Shown: piece after piece, positions 17,686 to 25,772 of the stretch
Layout: every line of letters begins with the position of its first letter
Position numbering within the stretch: position 1 is the stretch's first letter
Origin: Candidatus Brocadiia bacterium
Lineage (GTDB): Bacteria; Planctomycetota; MHYJ01; WSZJ01
Reading direction: 5' to 3'
Length of the DNA stretch: 38,018 nucleotides
Assembly (NCBI GenBank): GCA_013360825.1
Contig: JABWAY010000003.1
Span: forward strand, 1-38,018
The notes under the pieces: generated by a model
Database searches by the model: none
What the model was told of the DNA's origin: nothing
What the model saw: the letters and a program-made list of their open reading frames with translations, nothing else
Translations under genes and position numbers: made by a program

Positions 17686-19056
17686 TCACACCACCAGTCT
17701 CGGGCTGATCCGCCCGTGCTGCCTCACCGGCGCGACATGCGTCGGTTTGTGTTTGCCCATCGGGCAGCACTTCCGGCGGATGTGCTCCTCGACTTCCGCC
17801 CGGAAGGCCCCGTTGTCGGGGTAGTTCTTCACGTCGAGGACGCTCTGCACGGGCATCGCGGTCGCGTCGCTGAACACGCAGATCGTCTTTCCGCGCATGT
17901 TGTCGCAGATGTCGAGGACGTTCGCGATGTCGTCCTCGCGGCCGCCTCCCAGCTCGATCCGCTCGAAGATTTTCGCGAGCCAGCCCGATCCCTCGCGGCA
18001 GGGGGTGCACTGGCCGCAGGATTCATGCGCATAGAAGCGCAGGATGTTCCAGAGGGCGTCGACGACGCAGACGGAGTCGTTCATGACGATCGTTCCCGCG
18101 CTTCCGAACATGGTCCTGACCTTCTTCAGCGACTCGAATCCCAGGGGGGTGTCGATCTTATCGGGGGTGAGCCACTGGCTGCTCGACCCGCCGGGAATGA
18201 TCGCCTTGAGCGGGCGGTCGTCAAGGATCCCGCCGGCGAAATCGTGGATCAGCGCGCGGAGGGGGAGGCCCATCGCGTGCTCCACGTACCCCGGCTTTTT
18301 GACGTGCCCCGAAACGCAGTAGATCTTCGGCCCGGGATCGTCCGCCGGCCCGATCGACTTGAACCATGCGGCTCCGCGCTCCACGATCGGCGGCACGTTC
18401 GCCAGCGTCTCCACGTTGTTGATGATCGTCGGCTGGCCGAACGCGCCCACGACCGCGGGAAACGGGGGCTTGATCCGGGGATACCCGCGATTTCCCTCCA
18501 GCGATGTGAGGAGCGAGGTCTCCTCGCCGCAGATGTAGGCGCCGGCCCCGCGGTGCACCGTGACGTCCAGGCGGAAGTCCGTCCCCAGCACGGACTGGCC
18601 CAGCGCGCCGTGCCGGTAGGCTTCCTCCACCGCACGTTCCAGGATCTTCGCCCCCAGCGCGAACTCGCCCCGGATGTAGATGTAGGCCACGTTCGCGCCG
18701 ATCGCCCGGCAGGTGATCACGATCCCCTCGAGCAGGAGGTGCGGGTCGCCCTCCATGATGTAGCGGTCCTTGAACGTCCCCGGCTCGGACTCGTCGGCGT
18801 TGACGCAGAGGTACCGCGGTCCCGGAACGCGGTCCGGCGGCGGAACGAACGACCATTTCAGCCCGGTCGGAAACCCCGCGCCGCCCCGGCCGCGGAGACC
18901 GCTGTCCTTCACGAGCTGGATCAGTTCCGCCGGCTTCATCGCCAGCGCCTTCCGAGCCGCACCGTACCCGCCGTGCGACAGGTAGGCCTCCAGCGTGTGC
19001 ATGCCCGGCTGGTTCGCGTGCCGGAGCAGCACCGGTTCGTAGGGGGGAAGCGGCAT
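17686..19056 (-). CDS. nuoF: NADH-quinone oxidoreductase subunit F
   Basis: GLRGRGGAGFPTGLKWSF, NADESEPGTFKDR, GAGAYICGEETSLLTSLEGNRGYPR, ESCGQCTPCREG. Confidence 0.96.
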   Translation of the reverse strand: MPLPPYEPVLLRHANQPGMHTLEAYLSHGGYGAARKALAMKPAELIQLVKDSGLRGRGGAGFPTGLKWSFVPPPDRVPGPRYLCVNADESEPGTFKDRYIMEGDPHLLLEGIVITCRAIGANVAYIYIRGEFALGAKILERAVEEAYRHGALGQSVLGTDFRLDVTVHRGAGAYICGEETSLLTSLEGNRGYPRIKPPFPAVVGAFGQPTIINNVETLANVPPIVERGAAWFKSIGPADDPGPKIYCVSGHVKKPGYVEHAMGLPLRALIHDFAGGILDDRPLKAIIPGGSSSQWLTPDKIDTPLGFESLKKVRTMFGSAGTIVMNDSVCVVDALWNILRFYAHESCGQCTPCREGSGWLAKIFERIELGGGREDDIANVLDICDNMRGKTICVFSDATAMPVQSVLDVKNYPDNGAFRAEVEEHIRRKCCPMGKHKPTHVAPVRQHGRISPRLVV

Positions 19057-19538
19057 CACGCGCCTCCCCGGAGTTTGCGCAGGATTTCCGGGACCTGCTC
19101 GGGCCGGACGTTCTCGATGTAGTCGTCGTTCACCTGGAGGCAGACCGCGGTTCCGCAGCTGGCCAGGCACTCGACTTTCTTCAGCGTGAACATCCCGTCC
19201 TTCGTCGTCTCGTCCCTGCCGATCCCCAGTTCGGAGCTGAGGGCGTCGTAGACCGCGTCGCTGCCGCGGAGGGCGCAGGGGAGCGTCGAGCAGACCTGGA
19301 CCAGATACTTCCCCGTGCCGGGGCGCCGGTAGTGCGTGTAGAAGGAAAAGACGCCGAGGACCCTGGCCGGCGAGACGTCCAGGATCTCCGCGATGTGGAC
19401 CATCGCGTCGAAGTCGATGCACCCCGCCTGTTCTTCCGCGAGGCGCAGCGCCGGCAGGAGCGCCGCCTGCTTCTTCGGATAGCGCAGGATCAGGGCATCC
19501 AGTTTCGCCCGCCGCTCGGGGGTGAAGGAGAAGCTCAT
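19056..19538 (-). CDS. nuoE: NADH-quinone oxidoreductase subunit E
   Basis: GVFSFYTHYRRPGTGKYLVQVCSTLPC, VECLASCGTAVCLQVND. Confidence 0.93.
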   Translation of the reverse strand: MSFSFTPERRAKLDALILRYPKKQAALLPALRLAEEQAGCIDFDAMVHIAEILDVSPARVLGVFSFYTHYRRPGTGKYLVQVCSTLPCALRGSDAVYDALSSELGIGRDETTKDGMFTLKKVECLASCGTAVCLQVNDDYIENVRPEQVPEILRKLRGGA

Positions 19539-20746
19539 CGGTCGAGCTCCCCGGCGATCACGTTCAGGCTCGCCATCACCGCCACCAGGTCGCTGATCAT
19601 CCCGCCCCTCACCATTTCCGGAAACGCCGTGTAGTTGATGAACGAGGGCGGGCGGCAGCGCAGACGGTACGGATTCCGGGTTCCGTCCGAGACGATGAAC
19701 CACCCGAGCTCGCCGTTGGGACTCTCCGTGCTCGCATAGATCTCGCCCGGCGCGGGCTGGAACCCGTGTCCGTGCATGATGAGCTTGAAATGATGGATGA
19801 GCGCTTCCATGTCGTTGTACACGCTCAGCTTGTCGGGGAGCGTGAACTTGGTGTCGATCGCGGTGACCGGGCCGTCGGGGAGCGCGTCGATCGCCTGGTT
19901 CAGGATGCGGATCGACTCGCGCATTTCCCGGACGCGGACGCGGTAGCGGGACCAGACGTCTCCGTCCGGCTCGACGGGGACCTCGAAATCGTAGAGTTCG
20001 TACCCGAGATAAGGGCGGACGCGGCGGATGTCCCAGGCCAGGCCGCTTCCCCGCGCGATCGGCCCGGTGACCCCGTGCGCAATCACGTCGTCCCTCGAGA
20101 TGACGCCCACGCCGCGCGTGCGCTTCGTGAAGATGCGGTTCCTGTTGAGCATCTTCTCGACCTCGTCGATCACCCCCGGGAAGTACTCCAGGAACTTCTT
20201 CACCATGGGGATGAAGTCGTCGGGGACGTCGCGGGAGAGCCCCCCGATGCGCGTCCAGGAGGTCGTCAGCCGGCCGCCGGAGGTCGCCTCGAAGATGTCG
20301 TAGAGTTTCTCGCGCTCGACGAACGCCCAGAGCATGACGCTGAAGGCGCCCAGGTCCATCGCCTGAAGGCCGACGGAGAGGACGTGGTCGCCCAGCCGCC
20401 CGAGCTCCGCGAGGATCACCCGCAGGACCCGGCAGCGGGGCGTGATCTCGACCCCGAGCATCTCCTCGACCGCGAGCGCGAACCCGATGTTGTTGTTGAG
20501 CGAACTGAGGTAGTTCAGGCGGTCCGAGAGCGTGATGAACTGGTTGTACGAGCGGTACTCCGCCAGCTTCTCGAACCCCGTGTGCAGATATCCGAGGTGC
20601 GGCCGGCATCTCACGACGATCTCGCCGTCCACCTCGACCTCGAGATGCAGGGTCCCGTGTGTCGCGGGATGCTGCGGCCCGATGTTCATCGTCATCGTCT
20701 TCGTGCCCAGGTTCTTCGGGCCCTGCGGAGGTGCCTGCGCGCTCAT
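19535..20746 (-). CDS. nuoD: NADH-quinone oxidoreductase subunit D
   Basis: MNIGPQHPATHGTLHLEVEVDGE, HLGYLHTGFEKLAEYRSYNQ, YASTESPNGELGWFIVSDG. Confidence 0.96.
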   Translation of the reverse strand: MSAQAPPQGPKNLGTKTMTMNIGPQHPATHGTLHLEVEVDGEIVVRCRPHLGYLHTGFEKLAEYRSYNQFITLSDRLNYLSSLNNNIGFALAVEEMLGVEITPRCRVLRVILAELGRLGDHVLSVGLQAMDLGAFSVMLWAFVEREKLYDIFEATSGGRLTTSWTRIGGLSRDVPDDFIPMVKKFLEYFPGVIDEVEKMLNRNRIFTKRTRGVGVISRDDVIAHGVTGPIARGSGLAWDIRRVRPYLGYELYDFEVPVEPDGDVWSRYRVRVREMRESIRILNQAIDALPDGPVTAIDTKFTLPDKLSVYNDMEALIHHFKLIMHGHGFQPAPGEIYASTESPNGELGWFIVSDGTRNPYRLRCRPPSFINYTAFPEMVRGGMISDLVAVMASLNVIAGELDR

Positions 20747-21258
20747 CCTCCCCCCTCCTCAACCTGGTACCGCCGGAACGCCGAACGCTCCCCGCGCCCC
20801 TTCAGCGGATAGTCCTTCCGCAGCGGGTGCCCGGTGTAGTCGTCCGGGCAGAGGATGCGGCGCAGGTCGGGATGGCCGGTGAACCGGACGCCGTACAGGT
20901 CCCAGACCTCCCGCTCCAGCCAGTCCGCGTTTTTCCAGAGCGGGACGGCCGAGTCGATCTCCGCCCGCGCCTCGCTGACGAATGCCTTCACGCGCAGCCG
21001 CCGGTTGGTGAGGATCGACGTGAGCTGGTAGACGACGGCGAAGCGTTCGAACGCGTCGAGCCGCAGGTAGTCCACCGCCGTGAGGTCGGTCAGCATGTCG
21101 TAGGGGGTCTCCGGGTCCGCTTTCAGCGACCGCAGAATCTCCAGGATCCGCCCCGACCTGACGGAGACGGCGGTCTGGCCGCGGAATTCCTCGACGGCAA
21201 GGATCTCCGACGCGAAGCGCTCGCGGAGGCGGGGGAGTGCGGGGTCCGGGGTGTTCAG
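20743..21258 (-). CDS. nuoC: NADH-quinone oxidoreductase subunit C (start approximate; candidate CTG start)
   Basis: MLTDLTAVDYLRLDAFERFAVVYQLTS, PLWKNADWLEREVWDLYGVRFTGHPDLRRILCPDDYTGHPLRKDYPL; homologous N-terminus continues upstream of the first ATG. Confidence 0.88.
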   Translation of the reverse strand: MNTPDPALPRLRERFASEILAVEEFRGQTAVSVRSGRILEILRSLKADPETPYDMLTDLTAVDYLRLDAFERFAVVYQLTSILTNRRLRVKAFVSEARAEIDSAVPLWKNADWLEREVWDLYGVRFTGHPDLRRILCPDDYTGHPLRKDYPLKGRGERSAFRRYQVEEGGG

Positions 21259-21262
21259 GGTG

Positions 21263-21751
21263 TCAGGCTCCGTGTTTCGCGTCGGCGATCCGTTCGCGGC
21301 CGACGATCTCCTGGATCTTGCGGATGCCGTCGATGAGATTTTCCGGGCGGGGGGGGCAGCCGGGGATGTAGACGTCGACCGGGATGAACTGGTCGACCCC
21401 CTGGATCAGCGTGTAGGTGTCGAAGACGCCGCCGCTCGAGGCGCAGGCGCCCATGGAGATGCACCACTTGGGCTCGGGCATCTGCTCCCAGATCTTGAGG
21501 AGGACGGGCATCATCTTGATCGAGACGCGCCCGCTGACGATCATCAGGTCCGCCTGCCGCGGCGAAAACCGGATGACCTCGGCGCCGAAGCGCGCCAGGT
21601 CGAACCGGGACGACAGGGTCGCCATCATCTCGATCGCGCAGCAGGCCGTCCCGAACGGCATCGGCCAGAGCGCGTTCGAGCGCGCCCAGTTGACGAGCGC
21701 CGAGACGCGGGTGGCGAGCATTCCGTCGCCGAGGAGGCGTTCTAGTCCCAT
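21263..21751 (-). CDS. nuoB: NADH-quinone oxidoreductase subunit B
   Basis: [50 protein letters not shown]. Confidence 0.96.
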   Translation of the reverse strand: MGLERLLGDGMLATRVSALVNWARSNALWPMPFGTACCAIEMMATLSSRFDLARFGAEVIRFSPRQADLMIVSGRVSIKMMPVLLKIWEQMPEPKWCISMGACASSGGVFDTYTLIQGVDQFIPVDVYIPGCPPRPENLIDGIRKIQEIVGRERIADAKHGA

Positions 21752-22098
21752 TCCAGGGCCCCGCGTTTCCAGACATACCCGAGGCCTGCGCCCAGCACGG
21801 CGACGAAGATCGCCATGGCCGCGAAGCTCCCGGAGCCGAGCGACCTGTGTGCGACGGCGTAGGGAATGAGGAAGACGATTTCGATGTCGAACAGGATGAA
21901 GAAGAGTGCGACGAGGTAGAAGCGGATGTTCTGACGGCCCTGTGAGGAATCCAGGAGGGGGACGCCGCATTCGTAGGGTTCCGCCTTGGCGGCCCGGCGG
22001 CGTTTCGGTCCCAGGAGGGCGGAGAGGATCAGTGCGCCGGCGCCGGTGGCGAGGACCAGGAGGCCGTAGACGAAGAGCGGGCCGTAGTCGCGGAGCAT
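21742..22098 (-). CDS. nuoA: NADH-quinone oxidoreductase subunit A
   Basis: [46 protein letters not shown] ctcggaga upstream. Confidence 0.95.
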   Translation of the reverse strand: MLRDYGPLFVYGLLVLATGAGALILSALLGPKRRRAAKAEPYECGVPLLDSSQGRQNIRFYLVALFFILFDIEIVFLIPYAVAHRSLGSGSFAAMAIFVAVLGAGLGYVWKRGALEWD

Positions 22099-22283
22099 GA
22101 CGGGGAAATCTCCGAGGGAACGATCAGGCAGGGGGCGTTCGAAAAATGATAAGGGTGGGTTGGAGAACCGTCCAGCAATAGGGGGAGGCGGGCGCCGCAA
22201 GGTGTGAGAGGCATGGGCGATCGGGCGTGCTGCGGAGTGGTCCCGGGGTCGGAGTGAGTGCTGGAAAAAGTGGCGGGATCTGG

Positions 22284-22289
22284 TAGTCT
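22284..22289 (+). promoter_or_regulatory. candidate -10 (TAGTCT) for leaderless transcript of the hydrolase gene
   Basis: TAGTCT ends 7 nt before ATG 22297. Confidence 0.4.
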
Positions 22290-22296
22290 TTAGGAC

Positions 22297-23970
22297 ATGA
22301 ACAATCTTAATCTTCGCGCGATGGCCCTCTTCCTCGCCTGCTCCCCCCTCTTCGCCCAGGACCCGCCCCCCCCGACACCGCCCGAGCCTCCCGCTCCCGA
22401 TGTCGAGATCGACAGCGGCATCTTCGATGTCTTCCAGGGCGATACCCGCCGGGCCTTCGAACACTTCCGCATCGTCCGGAAAACCGACGGCACCATCGTC
22501 ATGACCGGCAAGGCCACGTTCGCCATCGACAACAAATCCGGCTCCGACGTCTGGGAATTCTTCCCGGACATGCAGCTGGGCGCGAACGGGGTCAAGGGCT
22601 ACCAGGTCCGCGCGAAGTTCCCGATCGGGCCCGGCGAGGGCGCGGTCTGGTTCGACGGCGGGACCTGCCTGTGGAAGTTCCGCTCCCCGGAAATGGAAAA
22701 GGCGGATCCCGTCGCCGTCCCGCTTCCCCCCGATGGATTCGTCGTCGACAAGAATCTCGCCCACCACTGGGCGATCGTCGGGTTGATGAATCTGCGGGGA
22801 AACCGCAGGGTGCTCGACCCGGAGAACGGGAGGGTGGTCGAGTTCCGCGTCTCGGAGCCGGTCCCCGCACGGATCGATGCGCTGACGGGGAGTTTCCTCT
22901 GTGAGCGCGTGCTCGTCACCCTTGGAAGCTACGGCATCAACCTGTGGATGGATCCGAAGGGGAGGCTGCTCCGCCTGGAGGTCCCGCAGTACGGGATTAC
23001 GGCGATCCGGCGCGGGGCGTACGGGACTCCCGGACCGCGTCGCACGCCGACGCCGCGGAACGCCGCCCCGGTGACGCAACGCATCAACTTCCAGGACACG
23101 CGACAGTTCCTGAGCGGGTCGCTGACCCTCCCCGCCGGGGACGGCCCGTTTCCCGTGGTTCTGATCCTGAGCGACTCCGGACCGCAGGACCGTGACGGAA
23201 ACGCGCACATCGGCCCGATGACCTGGGGACATCAGCGCGACATCGCGGACGCGCTCGCGGCGGGCGGCGTCGCCTGCCTCCGCTGGGACGATCCGGGCAC
23301 CGGGGAGTCGCCGTCCATGATCGAGATGCCGACGATCACGGATTTCATCTCCCAGGCCCGCGCTGCGGTCAAGTTCGCCCGGGGGCGGCCCCAGATCGAC
23401 CCGGAACGGGTCGGCGTCATCGGCCACGGCGAGGGATCGCTCATCGCGCTCCAGCTGGCGGCCAACAAGGAGGTCGCGTTCGCCATCCTCCTGTCCGCCC
23501 CCGGCGTCACGATCGATCGCCTCTTCCTGGAACAGCTCGAGAACGAAATGAAAAGAGCCGGCGTCCAGGACGCCGAATACAGGGCGCGCGTCGATGAGAC
23601 ACGCGAAGTCCAGCGGCTCTTCCTCGATTCCGCCATCAAGGACTGGAAGCCACCGCAGGTCCCGCAGCGCTTTCTGTTCCTCGGCGGACAGCGGATCTGG
23701 TTCCGCGACCTGATGCGGTTCGACCCCGTGGAACTCGCGAAAGCCGCCAAGGTCCCGGTCTACGCGATCCACGGCGACGGCGACGTCCAGGTCCCGATCG
23801 GCCTGCACCGGCCGCTGAGCGCCGTGCTGGGCGAAGGACGGAGCCGCATCCTCGCCGGCCACGATCACTTCCTCATGCCCGTGATCAACGGGGACGCGGG
23901 GGATATCGCGGATCCCGACCGCCGGATTTCGGACGAGGCGCTGAAGGCGATCCTGGAGTGGGCGCGGTAG
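22297..23970 (+). CDS. secreted alpha/beta-hydrolase-fold protein; nucleophile elbow GxSxG reads GHGEG (predicted inactive or altered)
   Basis: Signal peptide; VVLILSDSGPQDRDGN, CLRWDDPGTGES, RVGVIGHGEGSLIALQLA, AIHGDGDVQVP, LAGHDHFL. Confidence 0.82.
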   Translation: MNNLNLRAMALFLACSPLFAQDPPPPTPPEPPAPDVEIDSGIFDVFQGDTRRAFEHFRIVRKTDGTIVMTGKATFAIDNKSGSDVWEFFPDMQLGANGVKGYQVRAKFPIGPGEGAVWFDGGTCLWKFRSPEMEKADPVAVPLPPDGFVVDKNLAHHWAIVGLMNLRGNRRVLDPENGRVVEFRVSEPVPARIDALTGSFLCERVLVTLGSYGINLWMDPKGRLLRLEVPQYGITAIRRGAYGTPGPRRTPTPRNAAPVTQRINFQDTRQFLSGSLTLPAGDGPFPVVLILSDSGPQDRDGNAHIGPMTWGHQRDIADALAAGGVACLRWDDPGTGESPSMIEMPTITDFISQARAAVKFARGRPQIDPERVGVIGHGEGSLIALQLAANKEVAFAILLSAPGVTIDRLFLEQLENEMKRAGVQDAEYRARVDETREVQRLFLDSAIKDWKPPQVPQRFLFLGGQRIWFRDLMRFDPVELAKAAKVPVYAIHGDGDVQVPIGLHRPLSAVLGEGRSRILAGHDHFLMPVINGDAGDIADPDRRISDEALKAILEWAR

Positions 23971-24036
23971 CGCGGTTTTTCTCGCGCGACCGGCGGCGGC
24001 ACGGCGATAGTGGGGGCCTCACAAACGGAGGCCTTC

Positions 24037-24627
24037 ATGGTCGAGCAGGTGCTGGTCGTCCCCCGCGTGGACCTCTTCGGACTCACCCATAACCCCCACG
24101 GCTTCGAGACGAAGACGCTCGGGAGGGCCAGGGACCGGATCGCGCGGTTCGCGCGGTTCGTGGACCGCCCGTCCGCCGAGGACGACCCTTCGCTCAAGCA
24201 GATCATTCCCTACGCGGTGGTGCGAAGGGGGGCGCGGGTGATGACGCTGACGCGGCTCTCGAAACAGTCGGAAAAACGCCTGCACAACCGGATGTCGATC
24301 GGGGTCGGGGGCCACATCAATCCTGACGGCGGGATGGAGGGGATCGTGGAGCGGGGGCTGAAGCGCGAGCTGGAGGAGGAGCTTCACCTGCCTCCGGGGT
24401 ACGCCTGGCGCCCTGTGGGCTGCCTGAACGATGACTCGACGCCCGTGGGGTCGGTTCACTTCGGGCTTGTCTACGTGGTCGACGTGGAGACGGAGGACGT
24501 CGCGGTCCGGGAGACGGACCTGATGGAAGGGGGGTTCCGGGATGCGGCGGAGCTTCCGGCGCTGTCGGAGCGGATGGAGACGTGGTCGCGGTTTCTGGTG
24601 GAGAATCTGGGGCGGGTTCTGGCCTGA
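24037..24627 (+). CDS. NUDIX-domain hydrolase
   Basis: Nudix-like box GVGGHINPDGGMEGIVERGLKRELEEELHL; SD acggagg before ATG. Confidence 0.75.
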   Translation: MVEQVLVVPRVDLFGLTHNPHGFETKTLGRARDRIARFARFVDRPSAEDDPSLKQIIPYAVVRRGARVMTLTRLSKQSEKRLHNRMSIGVGGHINPDGGMEGIVERGLKRELEEELHLPPGYAWRPVGCLNDDSTPVGSVHFGLVYVVDVETEDVAVRETDLMEGGFRDAAELPALSERMETWSRFLVENLGRVLA

Positions 24628-24651
24628 GGGTCTGCGGGCCGCGGGCCCGGG

Positions 24652-25761
24652 TCAGGGAGCGACGACGGGGACGACGTCGGTGGTGGTGCCGCTGTCTTCG
24701 GAGATGGAGACGACGCGGCCGTCGGAGAGGATGGAGACGAGGCCGGCGAGCGGGTGGCGGATCGGGCGGCGGAAGGCGACGCCGCCGCGATCGATGGTCA
24801 GCTCGGCCTCGATCCGGCCGTCGGGCCGGATCCGACGGACCGCGAATTTCCGGAACGACCATCCGCCGATGAGCGCGCCGCGTTCGAGGGGGACGACCCA
24901 CTCGATGCGGATTTCCGGGTCGATCGCGGCCGCGGCGTCGGGGCCGAGGAGGGCGTAGATTTCCAGGCGGCCGGGGGCGTCCTTGGAGAGCCCGGTGGCG
25001 GGGCCGAGGAAACCTGGGACGGGCTGGCGGACGAGGGAACGGCCCTCGAAGCGGAAGCACTCGAGGGCGCCGCGGCTGGTGTGGACCCAGAGACGGTCGC
25101 GGACCCACAGGACGCGGCCCGCGAGTTCGCCGCCGCCCGACGGGATCCAGGGGGACTTGGCGATGGCCGCGCCGTCCGCGAGGAAGCATGCGGCGCAGGC
25201 CTGCTGTTCCTTGGCGAGGAACGATTCGACCTCGCAGCCGAGGACGCCGGCGGACAGGGCGATGGGCGTCGAGACCCAGTCCATCTTGCGGCCGATCGGA
25301 AACCGGCGGATGTCGCGGTCGCCGTCCCAGCGCCAGGCGAACGAGTCGTGTTTCTGGCTCATCCCGCGCGAGACGCCGATCCAGAGGTGATCGCCGATCA
25401 CGGCGGGGCGGTCGGCGTAGCACTCCCACGCAAACTCGTCGATCGTCTCCGGCCGGTCCGTCTCGAGCAGCACCAGACGCGACCGGTGCTGCGTGTGGCC
25501 GCGGTCGGTGGAGCGACTCTCCGTGATCGACGTCAGCAGGTGATCCTTCCAGCAGATCGGGAGCCAGAGCGGACCGTCGAAGCGTTTTCGCGAGAAGGTC
25601 TCGCCCGCGAGATCGATGACGGACCAGGTGCAGCCGAGGAGTCCCGGCTTGTGGAGCTCGGTGTCTCCGGTGATGGCGTGGAGACGCCCGTCCGGGAGAG
25701 CTCCGAGTTCGAGCCCCCGGCCGGGCAGGCGGCAGATCTCGTCCAGCACGAGGGGGCGCAT
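24652..25761 (-). CDS. hypothetical protein, possible beta-propeller-like
   Basis: 369 aa continuous frame starting 12 bp after the synthetase stop; repeated W/G-rich beta-strand-like segments; no named family recognised. Confidence 0.55.
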   Translation of the reverse strand: MRPLVLDEICRLPGRGLELGALPDGRLHAITGDTELHKPGLLGCTWSVIDLAGETFSRKRFDGPLWLPICWKDHLLTSITESRSTDRGHTQHRSRLVLLETDRPETIDEFAWECYADRPAVIGDHLWIGVSRGMSQKHDSFAWRWDGDRDIRRFPIGRKMDWVSTPIALSAGVLGCEVESFLAKEQQACAACFLADGAAIAKSPWIPSGGGELAGRVLWVRDRLWVHTSRGALECFRFEGRSLVRQPVPGFLGPATGLSKDAPGRLEIYALLGPDAAAAIDPEIRIEWVVPLERGALIGGWSFRKFAVRRIRPDGRIEAELTIDRGGVAFRRPIRHPLAGLVSILSDGRVVSISEDSGTTTDVVPVVAP

Positions 25762-25772
25762 GGGGTCGCTCG

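Noticed and set aside
22099-23868. N-terminal part of the 708-aa minus ORF (21742..23868)
   Set aside because: Shadow of the hydrolase gene; genuine nuoA starts at 22098.
23960-23996. Small GCGCG...CGCGC inverted repeat with a T-rich loop after the hydrolase stop
   Set aside because: Only a 5-bp stem and no U-tract after it; too weak to call a terminator.
24138-24160. Short tandem gcgcggttc repeat in the NUDIX gene
   Set aside because: Two copies only and fully in frame (ARFARF); consistent with coding sequence, no sign of a functional repeat.
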